Source: JAFAHD01 sp035654355 (GTDB lineage: Bacteria; Vulcanimicrobiota; Vulcanimicrobiia; Eremiobacterales; Eremiobacteraceae). Taken from it: a stretch of DNA of 33,222 nucleotides. The position numbers and the translations under genes were made by a program. Positions within the stretch are counted from its first letter, which is position 1. Every line of letters starts with the position of its first letter. The stretch covers positions 1 to 33,222 of the forward strand of contig DASRXC010000034.1 in the NCBI GenBank assembly GCA_035654355.1, in the 5' to 3' direction. Below the pieces are notes generated by a model. The model ran no database searches. It was given only the letters and a program-made list of their open reading frames with translations, and was not told the DNA's origin. Positions 1-8,615 of this stretch are shown here, piece after piece.

Positions 1-666
1 AGCGAGCATGGCGCCAAACAGCACAAACGGCCCCATCTCAAACAGCGCACCGCGTGCAAAGCTTACGCCGAGGAGCGCGGCGGCGAGCAACATGACGCCG
101 ACCACGATCAGCAACACGGACTCAGGTATTGTGGCGTCCAATGCAGCGGCCTGCTCCCCGCTCACATCGATCGTCTCATTGAGCGACTGAACGAAGAGGG
201 GGACCATCGTCGAGCGCGGATCGCGTGCGGCGGCGTGCATCGCAGCCGTCCACATCTGCGCTTGCAGCACATCGCTGCGCTCACCTGGACCGATGCGCGC
301 TCCCGTTTTTGTTCCCGCAGCCGCGAAATCAACACGAGCGCGAGCGTACTCACGCAGCAACGACCACATCTGGCGACCGTCGGTCTCGTCTAAAAGCGAG
401 ACGCGCAGCGCAGTGCGTCCAATCGCATTCGCCTCGCGCACTGTGGTGTCGCGGCGCTGATCGAAACGCGAGACCGCTATCGAGAACGAAAAGCCGAGCA
501 GCAGGCCGACCAGTCCGAATGCCGAGGCCTGAATGATCCCAAAGGGTGCGTCTTCTTTGTCGTTCGGGCGCGAGCGCTTGCCGAGCCAAAATCCCGCGAA
601 GCCGCAAAGCATGATCGCGAGCAGCACGGCCAAAGCCGCGATGCTGATGCCGATGCTGTTCAACAT
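1..666 (-). CDS. DUF4239 (bestrophin-like) membrane protein, 3' end cut by window
   Basis: The minus strand is open from an ATG at 664-666 to the window edge (222 codons), so the C-terminus is missing. Residues about 1-30 form one membrane helix ending in FWLGKR. A second hydrophobic stretch, FGLVGLLLGFSFSIAVSRFD, leads into RRDTTVREANAIGRTALRVSLL, the conserved signature of DUF4239. More hydrophobic helices follow near the cut end. The family is annotated as bestrophin-like on structural grounds; its substrate is unknown. The gene diverges from the RMD1-family gene across about 117 bases. The family call rests on the EANAIG segment and the helix layout; the function is not known. Confidence 0.75.
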   Translation of the reverse strand, partial: MLNSIGISIAALAVLLAIMLCGFAGFWLGKRSRPNDKEDAPFGIIQASAFGLVGLLLGFSFSIAVSRFDQRRDTTVREANAIGRTALRVSLLDETDGRQMWSLLREYARARVDFAAAGTKTGARIGPGERSDVLQAQMWTAAMHAAARDPRSTMVPLFVQSLNETIDVSGEQAAALDATIPESVLLIVVGVMLLAAALLGVSFARGALFEMGPFVLFGAMLA

Positions 667-783
667 CTTGTCATGCGTTGCGCTCTACGACGCACCCGCA
701 CTCCTTTTCGGCGCGGGCGCGGCCTCCTGCCGCCTTGGATGCCGGAAGGAGGAATCGCTCGTGCGCCGCGGACAGAGGTCAGC

Positions 784-1890
784 ATGCCCGTCGCCGGTCC
801 GCGCATCGCGAGCGCGATGTTCTACGCCAGTTTCCTGTTCGACGTCGCCGACACGATCGATCTGACCAAACTCGGCAGCATTGTCGGCGAAGCCGCTGCG
901 CCAGCACCCCTTCGCTTCCGCGCGGCGACCACACCTGAGAACATCCAGTTTGCCGTACCGCCGCTCGCTGCCAACTTACCAGCGGTTACCTTCGACGGCG
1001 TGAGCGCGACCGCGCGGGCCAAGATCTACAATTACGGCGTCGTCTCGATACGCTTTGCGGTGCCCTACGCCGGAGACTGGTCCGGACTCATCGATCTCGT
1101 CATCGCGTTGCGCGCCGGCGACAGACTTCTCGGCGCAGCGCGCACGCTGCTCGATGGGATCTTGCACGATTGCTCGGCAGCGCTGGTCGAACCGCACGAA
1201 ACGCTCGTCGAGGACTACTTCAGTGCGGCGATCGAGCGCCTTGAAGTACCGATCGACGCTGCAGCGTTGCTCGCCAACTACGGCGCGGCGATCGTCGGCC
1301 TGATCTCCGCTGAACACCAACCGCTTTCGCCCGAAGAGCAGGCGGAGACGCTGCGCTTACGCTTCAGCTACTTGCCGGATGATCTCGTCGTCGTCCAGTG
1401 GGACTCGGCATTCATCTATGACAGCCGCGAGAACACACAGGTGATCGTCGATCTCCTCGATTTCGCCAACTCGCAGCTGGTGGAGTTCCGCAACTACGAC
1501 GATCGCCTCGACAAAGAGTTGGAAGCCATCTATCCCGCCGAGATCGCGCAGCCGCCGCGCTGGAACGCGCTGCGCCGCCGTCAGACTGAAGAGCGCGCTC
1601 AGCAGCTGCGCTATCTACTGGTTGACATCCGCGAGCTGACCGATCGTGCGAGCAACGCGCTCAAGATCGTCGGCGACGCGTATTACGCGCGCATCTATCG
1701 CGCGATCGCACAGCGTCTCGGCCTCGACGTCTGGCAACGCCAGATCGAGAGCAAGCTTGACGCGGTCGGCGACGTCTATCGGTATCTGACGGACCAAGCG
1801 CAGACGGCGCGCAGTGAATTCCTCGAATTGATCGTGATCCTGCTCATCGGTATTGAGATCGTAGTCGGCATCTTGGGTTTGCGTCACTGA
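784..1890 (+). CDS. RMD1/DUF155 family membrane protein
   Basis: This 368-residue protein resembles the RMND1/Sif2/DUF155 family. Its C-terminal third holds the family pattern: a helical stretch (residues about 270-335), a segment reading DVYRYLTDQAQTARSEFLEL, and one final membrane helix (LIVILLIGIEIVVGILGL) that anchors the protein at its C-terminus. Eukaryotic members act in mitochondrial translation; bacterial members are uncharacterised. The reading frame is open from 673, but I chose the ATG at 784. It has an AGAGG ribosome site five bases upstream, and the earlier codons are arginine-rich and would fill the divergent promoter region shared with the DUF4239 gene. The DUF5996 gene follows 17 bases downstream, so the two are probably co-transcribed. 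Confidence 0.75.
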   Translation: MPVAGPRIASAMFYASFLFDVADTIDLTKLGSIVGEAAAPAPLRFRAATTPENIQFAVPPLAANLPAVTFDGVSATARAKIYNYGVVSIRFAVPYAGDWSGLIDLVIALRAGDRLLGAARTLLDGILHDCSAALVEPHETLVEDYFSAAIERLEVPIDAAALLANYGAAIVGLISAEHQPLSPEEQAETLRLRFSYLPDDLVVVQWDSAFIYDSRENTQVIVDLLDFANSQLVEFRNYDDRLDKELEAIYPAEIAQPPRWNALRRRQTEERAQQLRYLLVDIRELTDRASNALKIVGDAYYARIYRAIAQRLGLDVWQRQIESKLDAVGDVYRYLTDQAQTARSEFLELIVILLIGIEIVVGILGLRH

Positions 1891-1907
1891 GGGGAGAATA
1901 GCGGACC

Positions 1908-2801
1908 ATGGCGACAGCACTGTTGCAAGCGCTCCCGTTCGCGTCGTGGGAACCGACGAAACGCACGGTACACTTATGGGCGCAGATCGCCGGCAAGATC
2001 CGTCTCGCACTTGCGCCGCACCGCAACCACTGGTGGCACGTGACCTTGCACATCACGTCACGCGGATTGTATAGCCCGCCCTTGCTCGCCGGCGACATCT
2101 CCTTCGATATGACATTCGATTTCGACCGAAGCGTATTTGAGATCGAAGTGTCAGACGGTCGCACGCGCACGATACCGCTCCACGACGGCTTGTCCGTCGC
2201 GACCTTCTATCGAGAGGTTATGAAGACGCTCGATGAGCTCGGGATCCATGTCCGCATTCTCGCGAAGCCGTATGGCGTCGATATGACAACGCCGTTTCCG
2301 GACGACGAGCAGCATCACAGTTACGACGAAGATGCGGTCAGGCGCTGGTGGCACATCCTCGTGTGGACGCGCGACGTGTGCGAGCAACACGCTGACGGCT
2401 TTCTGGGCAAGACGAGCCCGGTGCATCTTTTTTGGCACAGTCTCGATCTCGCTATGGCACAATACTCCGGGCGTCGCGCACCGGAACGCCCCGGTGCAAG
2501 CCGCGTCGAGCGCGAGGCGTATTCGCATGAGGTGATCGCAGTCGGCTTCTGGGCCGGCGACGTCAACATTCCCATGCCTGCATACTACACGTACACGTCG
2601 CCCGAACCGCCGATGCTAACGACGATTGCGCTGCAGCCGCCAGGCGAAGGAAAATGGGTGCCCAGCGGGAGCGGACATCTTGGCATTTTGCCATACGACG
2701 CCGTGTATGGCGCAGCGGATCAGCGCGGCACGTTGCTGGCCTTTCTCAAGAGCGGATTCAACGCCGGCTTTACGACGGGGAACTGGCCGCCTTCTCCGTA
2801 G
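1908..2801 (+). CDS. DUF5996 family protein
   Basis: A 297-residue soluble protein matching DUF5996. It has an N-terminal LPFASWEPTKRTVHLWAQI block, then HRNHWWHVTLHITSRGLYS, a central RPYGVD-like segment (AKPYGVDMTTPFPDD), and a C-terminal half with HLFWHSLDLAMAQYSGR and FWAGDVNIPMPAYYTYTSPEP. The family has no established activity; its many conserved His, Trp and Asp residues make an enzyme plausible but unproven. GGGGAG ends 11 bases before the ATG. The last 32 bases overlap, tail to tail, the 3' end of the SDR gene on the other strand. It is likely transcribed with the RMD1-family gene just upstream. Confidence 0.8.
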   Translation: MATALLQALPFASWEPTKRTVHLWAQIAGKIRLALAPHRNHWWHVTLHITSRGLYSPPLLAGDISFDMTFDFDRSVFEIEVSDGRTRTIPLHDGLSVATFYREVMKTLDELGIHVRILAKPYGVDMTTPFPDDEQHHSYDEDAVRRWWHILVWTRDVCEQHADGFLGKTSPVHLFWHSLDLAMAQYSGRRAPERPGASRVEREAYSHEVIAVGFWAGDVNIPMPAYYTYTSPEPPMLTTIALQPPGEGKWVPSGSGHLGILPYDAVYGAADQRGTLLAFLKSGFNAGFTTGNWPPSP

Positions 2802-3774
2802 CTCGCCACTCGCGCAACAGCTCGGCCTCGCGCTGTCGAGTGAGGCCCGCGCGCAATTCGCGTTCGAGTCCGCGCTGCGTTGTCCACTCCAACGTCGCTT
2901 GAACCGTCTCGCGGAGCGGACGATATGTGAGACCCGACGCCACGGCGCGTGCCGAGCTAGCTTTCACGATGTCGCTTTCACCGGCCGGTATCCAAAGAGG
3001 CAACTCGGTCCACGGAGTCACGCCGTGCTGCAACAAGAACGCTTCGCTCAGCCAGATCGCGTCGCCGCTGCCGGCAACCTCGCGGCACGTGTTGACGACA
3101 TCGGCCATTTGCACGGCGCCATATGTTCCGCTCGCATTGAAAACCCCGGTCAGTTTCGCGTGCAGCGCGCCGACGATGAACTCGCCGAGGTCGCGTACAT
3201 CGATGAACGAGACCTCAGCTTCTGGCGGTCCCGGCACCACGATATCACCACCGAGCGCAAAGCGGTGCGGCCAGTAGGTGAAGCGGTCACTCGGATCCCG
3301 AGGGCCGACGATAAGCCCAGGCCGGATGACCAGGCAGCGGCCGGACATTGCAGATGTGACGACATTTTCGCACAACGACTTCAATCCGCCGTACGTCTCC
3401 GGCGTCACTTCTTCGACCCTGGGCTCATCCAGCTCAACAACCGGCTCAGTCTCATCGCCGTCGCCGCTGAATCGATCTGGATAGACACTCATCGTCGAGA
3501 TGAACGCATACCATTCGACGCGGTCGCGCAGCGCATCGACAGAAGCACGGACGACTCGAGGTACGAAGCCGCATGTGTCGATCACCGCGTGCCAGTGGCG
3601 CCCATCCAGAGCGTCGAGATCAGCTTGGCGATCGCCTGGAATCCACTCGGCGCCGGCGGGTGTCGGGCCGCTTCGACCTCGGTGGAATACCGTGACGCGA
3701 TCACCACGCGCGAGCGCGGCTTCGACCACGTGCGTGCCGAGGAACTTGGTGCCGCCGATGACTAGAACGTTCAC
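2770..3774 (-). CDS. SDR-family NAD-dependent epimerase/dehydratase
   Basis: An extended short-chain dehydrogenase of 334 residues. The N-terminus MNVLVIGGTKFLG is a Rossmann dinucleotide-binding loop. FISTMSVYP supplies the catalytic Ser/Thr region and TYGGLKSLCE the YxxxK catalytic pair. The middle part resembles the GGTxFLG reductase/epimerase subgroup (CSP41-like and isoflavone-reductase-like proteins). The substrate cannot be read from sequence. The start is GTG, three bases after the stop of the retropepsin-like gene, so it is the last gene of the VIT-osmC-protease-SDR run. Its 3' end runs 32 bases into the convergent DUF5996 gene. Confidence 0.85.
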   Translation of the reverse strand: MNVLVIGGTKFLGTHVVEAALARGDRVTVFHRGRSGPTPAGAEWIPGDRQADLDALDGRHWHAVIDTCGFVPRVVRASVDALRDRVEWYAFISTMSVYPDRFSGDGDETEPVVELDEPRVEEVTPETYGGLKSLCENVVTSAMSGRCLVIRPGLIVGPRDPSDRFTYWPHRFALGGDIVVPGPPEAEVSFIDVRDLGEFIVGALHAKLTGVFNASGTYGAVQMADVVNTCREVAGSGDAIWLSEAFLLQHGVTPWTELPLWIPAGESDIVKASSARAVASGLTYRPLRETVQATLEWTTQRGLERELRAGLTRQREAELLREWRATEKAASSPS

Positions 3775-3777
3775 GCG

Positions 3778-4668
3778 CTAATCGAACGCGGCGAAGCCGC
3801 GCACGTAATCGAGCATCAGCACGCGAAACGCCCACGCGTTGGAGCCGGCTTTACCCGCGATGTGCTCGCCCTGAAAGACATCGTCGCCTGGACGCGTCGT
3901 GAACGACACCGTACCCATCGGCACCGTAAGAATACGCACCTCTGGCACCTCGATCCAGTCGACGCCGGCGGCGACGGTGCGCGTGGTCCATTCGGGGTGC
4001 GCGTTGTGCCATTTGGTAAAGCGCTCGCGAGTGATGAAGCTCGTGGCAACGACGCTACCGCGTTCGACCAGCGACGCAGCGGTATCGAGCATCATCTCGA
4101 CGAGTTCTCCCTCGACGACGATCGGCAGCGACGGATAGCCGGGCATCGGGAAATGCAACTTGACGGGATTGATCGCATCGGCCGTGATCGAGTGACCGTC
4201 TTCATGCCACGTGATCTTTTCGTTGCGATAATCGATCGTCCAGACGCGCCCTGCGAACCACGAGCTGCCGAGCTGGATGTCGACGCCCGCGAGAATCGCG
4301 TCGCTCGGATCGACCGCAATCACCGGCAGGGTGCCGTCGCCACCGACGGGCGGCAGTTGTTCGCTGAACGTCGGTAACGTGGCCCTTCCATTGCTGATCG
4401 TTAGGTGCATCCGCTGTGCGAACGCGTTTGAGATAAAACCGCTGCCGTTGGTGTCCAACCACGCGATCGCATGTGAGCCGTCGCCTGCGGTCAATCTCAA
4501 GAATGGACGGCCGCCCCTGAAAAGCGCCGGCAACTCGATCTCTTTATAGGGCACGCCGGCAGCGAGCGCACGCGCGGGGTCCGTGGTGCCGGCGAGAACA
4601 CCGCCGGCGAGGCTCGCGCTCAAGATGCCTGCGCCCAGTCCACCCGCGAACTCTGCTCGTCTTATCAT
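3778..4668 (-). CDS. Secreted retropepsin-like (clan AA aspartic protease) protein, two lobes
   Basis: A 296-residue protein with an N-terminal signal or Tat-like leader (MIRRAEFAGGLGAGILSASL, AGGVLAG). It then shows two similar halves. Lobe one has LDTNGS (Asp72) and ends in TIDYRNEKITW; lobe two has LDTAAS (Asp195) and ends in MLDYVRGFAAFD. Each resembles a retropepsin flap/active-site unit (D-T-G-A/S) followed by the strand that closes the fold, but the active-site glycine is Asn in one copy and Ala in the other. Cleavage activity is therefore uncertain. The ATG overlaps the osmC stop as ATGA, which points to translational coupling. The frame is open further upstream inside osmC, but those codons are shadow sequence. 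Confidence 0.72.
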   Translation of the reverse strand: MIRRAEFAGGLGAGILSASLAGGVLAGTTDPARALAAGVPYKEIELPALFRGGRPFLRLTAGDGSHAIAWLDTNGSGFISNAFAQRMHLTISNGRATLPTFSEQLPPVGGDGTLPVIAVDPSDAILAGVDIQLGSSWFAGRVWTIDYRNEKITWHEDGHSITADAINPVKLHFPMPGYPSLPIVVEGELVEMMLDTAASLVERGSVVATSFITRERFTKWHNAHPEWTTRTVAAGVDWIEVPEVRILTVPMGTVSFTTRPGDDVFQGEHIAGKAGSNAWAFRVLMLDYVRGFAAFD

Positions 4669-5090
4669 TTGAGCGACGCTGTGAGCGTGATGTTCACGGC
4701 CGACAGAGCGACTGAGATCGGGCAGTTCTTCTTCGCCTCTTCTGCAATCGTCTGGAATTGCGCCGCATCGATTCCAGGCACAACAGCAGTCGTCGTCAGC
4801 GCGATTGAGGTGATCCGAAAGCCCTCGGGTTTTTGCTCGATCAATACGTTTGCTGTTGTGTCGATGTTGGTCGGCGGGTGGCCGGCCCGCGTGAGCGCGC
4901 CAGCGGCCGCCATACTGAAGCAACCGGCATGCGCGGCGGCGATCAGCTCCTCCGGATTCGTGCCTTTACCGTCGCCGAAGCGCGAATCGAAGCTATACGC
5001 GCCATCGAAAGCGCCGCCGCCAAATCGCATGTGACCGCTGCCGCTGCGGAGGTCACCGTTCCATTGTGCTTGGGCGGTTCGTATCGGCAT
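4665..5090 (-). CDS. osmC: OsmC-family peroxiredoxin
   Basis: A 141-residue OsmC/Ohr-superfamily protein. These enzymes reduce organic hydroperoxides with two cysteines. The peroxidatic Cys57 sits in AAAHAGCFSMA and the resolving Cys123 in KKNCPISVALS; the conserved acidic residue lies in TNPEELIAAAH. The early WNGDLRSGSG and the FDSRFGDGKGTNPEEL pattern favour the OsmC rather than the Ohr branch. AAAGGAAAT lies just upstream of the ATG. It is preceded 14 bases away by the VIT transporter and overlaps the retropepsin-like gene by four bases, which suggests a stress-related operon. Confidence 0.92.
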   Translation of the reverse strand: MPIRTAQAQWNGDLRSGSGHMRFGGGAFDGAYSFDSRFGDGKGTNPEELIAAAHAGCFSMAAAGALTRAGHPPTNIDTTANVLIEQKPEGFRITSIALTTTAVVPGIDAAQFQTIAEEAKKNCPISVALSAVNITLTASLK

Positions 5091-5104
5091 GGTATTTCCT
5101 TTCG

Positions 5105-5872
5105 TCAGTGGACGGGGACTTGGAAGAGGCGCCCTACGAGATACGTGGTCGAGGCGGCAATGGCAAGCACGATGAGCTGGCGTACGGCAGAAAAGATGAT
5201 TCCCTTACCAGTCTGGCGCCCAAGATAGGCTCCGATCGCAAGCGCGCTGATTCCCCCAAGAACGATCGATGCCAGCACTGCGCGATCGCCCGATACGAAG
5301 TACCAGGGCAGCAACGGGATTAGCGCACCGAGCGCAAAGGTGACCAACGACGAGAGCGCTGCCGCAAGCGGTGACCCCAGCTCATCTGGGTTGAAACCTA
5401 AACCCGCGCGCACGTAGGTCTCGACCGCCTGCTGACGGTCGGCCGCCACCGTTTCAGCGGCGTGAAGCGCATCGTCGCCGTGCACACCGGTACGCTCGAA
5501 CACTCGCGCCAGCTTCTCGATCATCGCTTTCGGCCGTTCGTGCATCTCGGTGCGTGTGTCGCTCAGCACGCGCTCGAGCAGCTCGCGCTGGGCTTGCATC
5601 GAGATGTATTCGCCGACGGCCATCGAGCCGGCGCCTGCGACGAGGCTCGCGAGTCCGGCCAATCGTACGAATGCAGCGTCCGCATTGGCGCCGGCAACGC
5701 CAAGGATCAGCGACACATTCGTGACGAGGCCATCGTTGATTCCGAGGACCGCCGCGCGAATCGTGCCGCTTTGCGCTTCGTCGACCAATCGCCGGCGCTT
5801 CACCGGCTCTTCTGTCGCCACGTCGGCGGCCGCTTGGCCCAGACGGCCGGCGCGTCCTGCTGTTGCGTACAT
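5105..5872 (-). CDS. VIT1/CCC1-family iron/manganese transporter
   Basis: A 255-residue membrane protein of the vacuolar iron transporter family, which moves Fe2+ or Mn2+ across membranes. Conserved blocks are visible: SGTIRAAVLGINDGLVTNVSL (first helix) and GLASLVAGAGSMAVGEYISM (second helix), then a charged cytoplasmic segment rich in Glu, His and Arg (QRELLERVLSDTRTEMHERP), then three C-terminal helices. I chose the ATG at 5870-5872; the frame is open upstream, but those residues do not fit the family. It leads a minus-strand run with osmC, the retropepsin-like gene and the SDR gene, and diverges from the SDR reductase at 5951. Confidence 0.88.
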   Translation of the reverse strand: MYATAGRAGRLGQAAADVATEEPVKRRRLVDEAQSGTIRAAVLGINDGLVTNVSLILGVAGANADAAFVRLAGLASLVAGAGSMAVGEYISMQAQRELLERVLSDTRTEMHERPKAMIEKLARVFERTGVHGDDALHAAETVAADRQQAVETYVRAGLGFNPDELGSPLAAALSSLVTFALGALIPLLPWYFVSGDRAVLASIVLGGISALAIGAYLGRQTGKGIIFSAVRQLIVLAIAASTTYLVGRLFQVPVH

Positions 5873-5950
5873 CCCATGCGTATGTCTTTGCGCGCGACAA
5901 ATCACCGAGATGCGAAGGTCACGTCGAGCGCGGCACAAAACGGGCACGCA

Positions 5951-6949
5951 GTGAGATATTTCGTCACAGGCGCGACCGGTTTCGTAGGCGGCGCAGTCGC
6001 ACGGCAGCTCGCGCAGGCAGGTCATAGCGTGGTCGCACTTGCGCGCGATCCATTGCGTGCAACCGAGCTTGCGAAACTCGGCATCACGGTCGCCGCGGGC
6101 GACGTCACCGATGCAGCGAGCTTGCGCGGACCGATGGCCGGCGCCGACGGCGTCTTCCACATCGCTGGTTGGTACAAGATCGGGGCGCGCGATCCATCGG
6201 CAGGCGCAGCGATCAATATCGAAGGCACGCGGAACGTATTGACAGCCATGAAGGACCTGCGTATCCCAAAGGGCGTCTACACGAGCACGCTGGCGGTCAA
6301 CGGTGATACGCACGGCGTGCTCGTCGATGAGTCGTTCCATACCAGCGGCGGGCCGTGGTTATCCGAGTACGATCGCACGAAGTGGGTCGCGCATTATGAA
6401 GTCGCCGAGCCGATGATACGCGAAGGTTTGCCGCTCGTCATCGTCATGCCGGGAGCGGTATACGGACCGAACGATACGAGTGCGTTAGGTGAGACCATCG
6501 TGATGTATCTGCGCCGCAAGCTGCCGCTCGCGCCGCGCGGCACGGCGTTCTGCTGGGGATACATCGACGACATCGCAGGCGCGCACATCTTGGCGATGGA
6601 CAAGGGCCATGCGGGGGAATCGTATATCATCGCCGGACCTCCCTACACGCTCATCGACGCGCTCGCAGTGGCCGAGCGCATCACCGGCATCGAAGCTCCG
6701 CGCATCCACCCTGGCCCGGGTACGATGCGCGCGCTGGCCGCCGCGATCGGCGCCGCGGGTGCGATCGTTCCATTGCCCGACATGTACAGCGCTGAAGCGC
6801 TGCGCGTAAGCGCCGGCGTCACGTACCTCGGGAGCAATGCAAAAGCGCGGAACGAGCTCGGATACGATCCGCGCCCGCTCGAGCCAGGATTGCGCGAAAC
6901 GCTTGCATACGACATGAAGCGCCTTGGCATGGCACCGGTGCCGGCATGA
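5951..6949 (+). CDS. SDR-family NAD(P)-dependent reductase (dihydroflavonol-reductase/HpnA-like)
   Basis: A 332-residue extended SDR. It opens with RYFVTGATGFVGGAVARQL (nucleotide-binding TGATGFVG loop). GVFHIAGWYKIG follows, then STLAVNG and SEYDRTKWVAHYE with the YxxxK catalytic pair, then LPLVIVMPGAVYGPND. This order is typical of DFR-like and hopanoid-associated (HpnA-like) epimerases. The substrate is not evident. The start is a GTG at 5951, where homology begins; the frame is open far upstream only because it shadows the VIT gene. Its stop overlaps the udgB start as ATGA. Confidence 0.85.
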   Translation: MRYFVTGATGFVGGAVARQLAQAGHSVVALARDPLRATELAKLGITVAAGDVTDAASLRGPMAGADGVFHIAGWYKIGARDPSAGAAINIEGTRNVLTAMKDLRIPKGVYTSTLAVNGDTHGVLVDESFHTSGGPWLSEYDRTKWVAHYEVAEPMIREGLPLVIVMPGAVYGPNDTSALGETIVMYLRRKLPLAPRGTAFCWGYIDDIAGAHILAMDKGHAGESYIIAGPPYTLIDALAVAERITGIEAPRIHPGPGTMRALAAAIGAAGAIVPLPDMYSAEALRVSAGVTYLGSNAKARNELGYDPRPLEPGLRETLAYDMKRLGMAPVPA

Positions 6950-7656
6950 CGCTGACGCAAGCCCGGCGGCGTATCGTCGCCTGCCGTCGTTGTCCGGAAC
7001 TGCGTCGTTACTGCGCCGAGATTGCGCGTGCTCGGAAACGCGAGTTCGCCGGCGATACCTATTGGGGCAAACCTGTTCCCAGCACGGGTCCCAAGGACGC
7101 ACGCTTGTTGATCGTCGGTCTCGCGCCCGCGGCTCACGGTGGCAACCGCACGGGGCGCATGTTCACCGGCGACGGCTCAGCCGCATGGCTCGCACCCGCG
7201 TTGTACGAGACCGGCTTCGCGACGCAGCCGACATCGCAGCGCCGCGGAGATGGCTTCGAGCTGGTCGATGCTTTCATGACGGCGGCCATTCGCTGCGCGC
7301 CTCCTAAGAACAAACCGACGCCTCGCCAGATCGCGAACTGCGCGATGCACATGCGAGCCGAACTTGCCCTGTTGAACGACGTGCGGGTGGTCGTCGGACT
7401 TGGCAAGATCGGTTTTGACATCGCCTACGACCGGCTCCGCGAGCGAGGCTATGGCGCAGGGACGCGCGGCCGGCCCCGTTTCGCGCACGGAGCGGAGTAC
7501 ACGCTCCACGCGACCGGAAAGACTACGCTCGCGCTCATCGGCAGCTACCATCCAAGCCGTCAGAACACGAACACCGGAAAGCTTACTGCGGCGATGCTGC
7601 GCGCGATCTTCGCGCGCGCACGGGACCTGCTAGCTACAAACCGGCGCGCCGCTTAG
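6946..7656 (+). CDS. udgB: Type 5 uracil-DNA glycosylase (UdgB)
   Basis: A 236-residue family 5 uracil-DNA glycosylase, which removes uracil and other deaminated bases from DNA. Motif A reads GLAPAAHGGNRTGRMFTGD (from residue 58) and the second motif is GSYHPSRQNTNTG with His202; both are diagnostic of UdgB. Four cysteines at 13, 16, 117 and 132 match the 4Fe-4S ligands of family 4/5 enzymes. The first active-site segment has Ala where family 1 enzymes have the catalytic Asp, as expected for type 5. It is coupled to the upstream SDR gene through ATGA and meets the convergent dehydrogenase with a four-base tail overlap. Confidence 0.93.
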   Translation: MTLTQARRRIVACRRCPELRRYCAEIARARKREFAGDTYWGKPVPSTGPKDARLLIVGLAPAAHGGNRTGRMFTGDGSAAWLAPALYETGFATQPTSQRRGDGFELVDAFMTAAIRCAPPKNKPTPRQIANCAMHMRAELALLNDVRVVVGLGKIGFDIAYDRLRERGYGAGTRGRPRFAHGAEYTLHATGKTTLALIGSYHPSRQNTNTGKLTAAMLRAIFARARDLLATNRRAA

Positions 7657-8615
7657 CCACGATTCTTCGACGCGAACGATTCGACGGCATCGACGATGCG
7701 CTCGAGACGCCGCTCGACGGCCGGACGCGTCCACCCGCTGTAGTGGGGCGTCATTATCACGTTATCGAGTGCGGCGAAGTCGCAATTGGATGGAACCTGC
7801 TGCTGGCCGCGCCTGCTCGGATAGCGGTACCAGACGTCGAGCACCGCGCCGCCGATCCGCCCTGCGCGGAGCGCGTCGAAAAGAGCCTGCTCGACGACGA
7901 CTCCGGCGCGCGCGACGTTGATCAGAATCGCGGTCGATTTCATAAGTGCGAGTCGTCGTGCATCGAACATCGCTCGGGTCGTGTCGGATAGCTCGCAGCA
8001 GACGACGATCGCATCGGACCATTCGACCAATGAGTCGATTGCCGCAGCGTCCGTCAAAGCGCCGATGTCTATCGTGACCCCGGGTGGCGGCTGCGCGCGC
8101 TTCGGATGCATCGTCACCGCCCGGCATCGAACGCCGAACGATGCGGCTCGCTTAGCTACCTCATGCCCGATGCGGCCAAACCCGATCATCCCCAGTGCTG
8201 ATCCATACACCTCATCGACGACCCGGTCCGCGAGAAATCCGTACTTCCACTCGCCGGCGCGCAACCGCCGGTCCGCGTCGAACAAACTGCGGCGCATCGC
8301 GATGAGCGTCGCCAGCACGTACTCCGCGATCGCTTCTTCAGGACCGCCCGAGCTGACCACGGTGACGCCTGCCGGCACCTGCTCGCGGTCGATGTTCTCT
8401 GTTCCCGCCCATGGGCAGATGATCAACTTGAGCGAGGTCGCCCGTCGCGCCATCGCGGCGTCAAAACGCCCGCTGATCACGATATCCGCGCTCGGCAGCG
8501 CCTGATCGATCGCCGCCGCATCGTCATCGCGCACAAGGGTGACGGCACACGACGAGTTGATCCGCTCCTTCAGCCGCAAGGACCACGGCGCGAGAGCCAC
8601 GATCAGAACAGTCAT
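7653..8615 (-). CDS. D-isomer-specific 2-hydroxyacid dehydrogenase family protein
   Basis: A 320-residue member of the D-2-hydroxyacid dehydrogenase family. The NAD-binding loop is GMIGFGRIGHEVAKRA, the catalytic Arg lies in INVARAGVVVE and the catalytic His in MTPHYSGWT. The residue where most members carry the catalytic Glu (DVFxxEP) is here DVWYRYP, so Tyr replaces Glu. I recall a DVWYxYP subgroup with this feature, but the chemistry may differ from lactate- or glycerate-type enzymes. The ATG overlaps the methyltransferase stop as TGATG, so it is the last gene of a three-gene operon. Confidence 0.85.
   Translation of the reverse strand: MTVLIVALAPWSLRLKERINSSCAVTLVRDDDAAAIDQALPSADIVISGRFDAAMARRATSLKLIICPWAGTENIDREQVPAGVTVVSSGGPEEAIAEYVLATLIAMRRSLFDADRRLRAGEWKYGFLADRVVDEVYGSALGMIGFGRIGHEVAKRAASFGVRCRAVTMHPKRAQPPPGVTIDIGALTDAAAIDSLVEWSDAIVVCCELSDTTRAMFDARRLALMKSTAILINVARAGVVVEQALFDALRAGRIGGAVLDVWYRYPSRRGQQQVPSNCDFAALDNVIMTPHYSGWTRPAVERRLERIVDAVESFASKNRG

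Noticed and set aside
744..763. Very strong GGAAGGAGG ribosome site followed by a GTG at 761
   Set aside because: The GTG is out of frame with the RMD1-family gene and opens only a short frame ending at 865. I kept the ATG at 784 with its own AGAGG.
2626..3765. Long plus-strand frame of 379 codons
   Set aside because: It is antisense to the SDR gene, rich in Arg and Ala, and has no recognisable motif; the minus-strand frame has clear SDR motifs.
5462..5950. Upstream extension of the SDR reductase by 163 codons
   Set aside because: It is the reverse shadow of the VIT transporter gene; family homology starts at the GTG at 5951.
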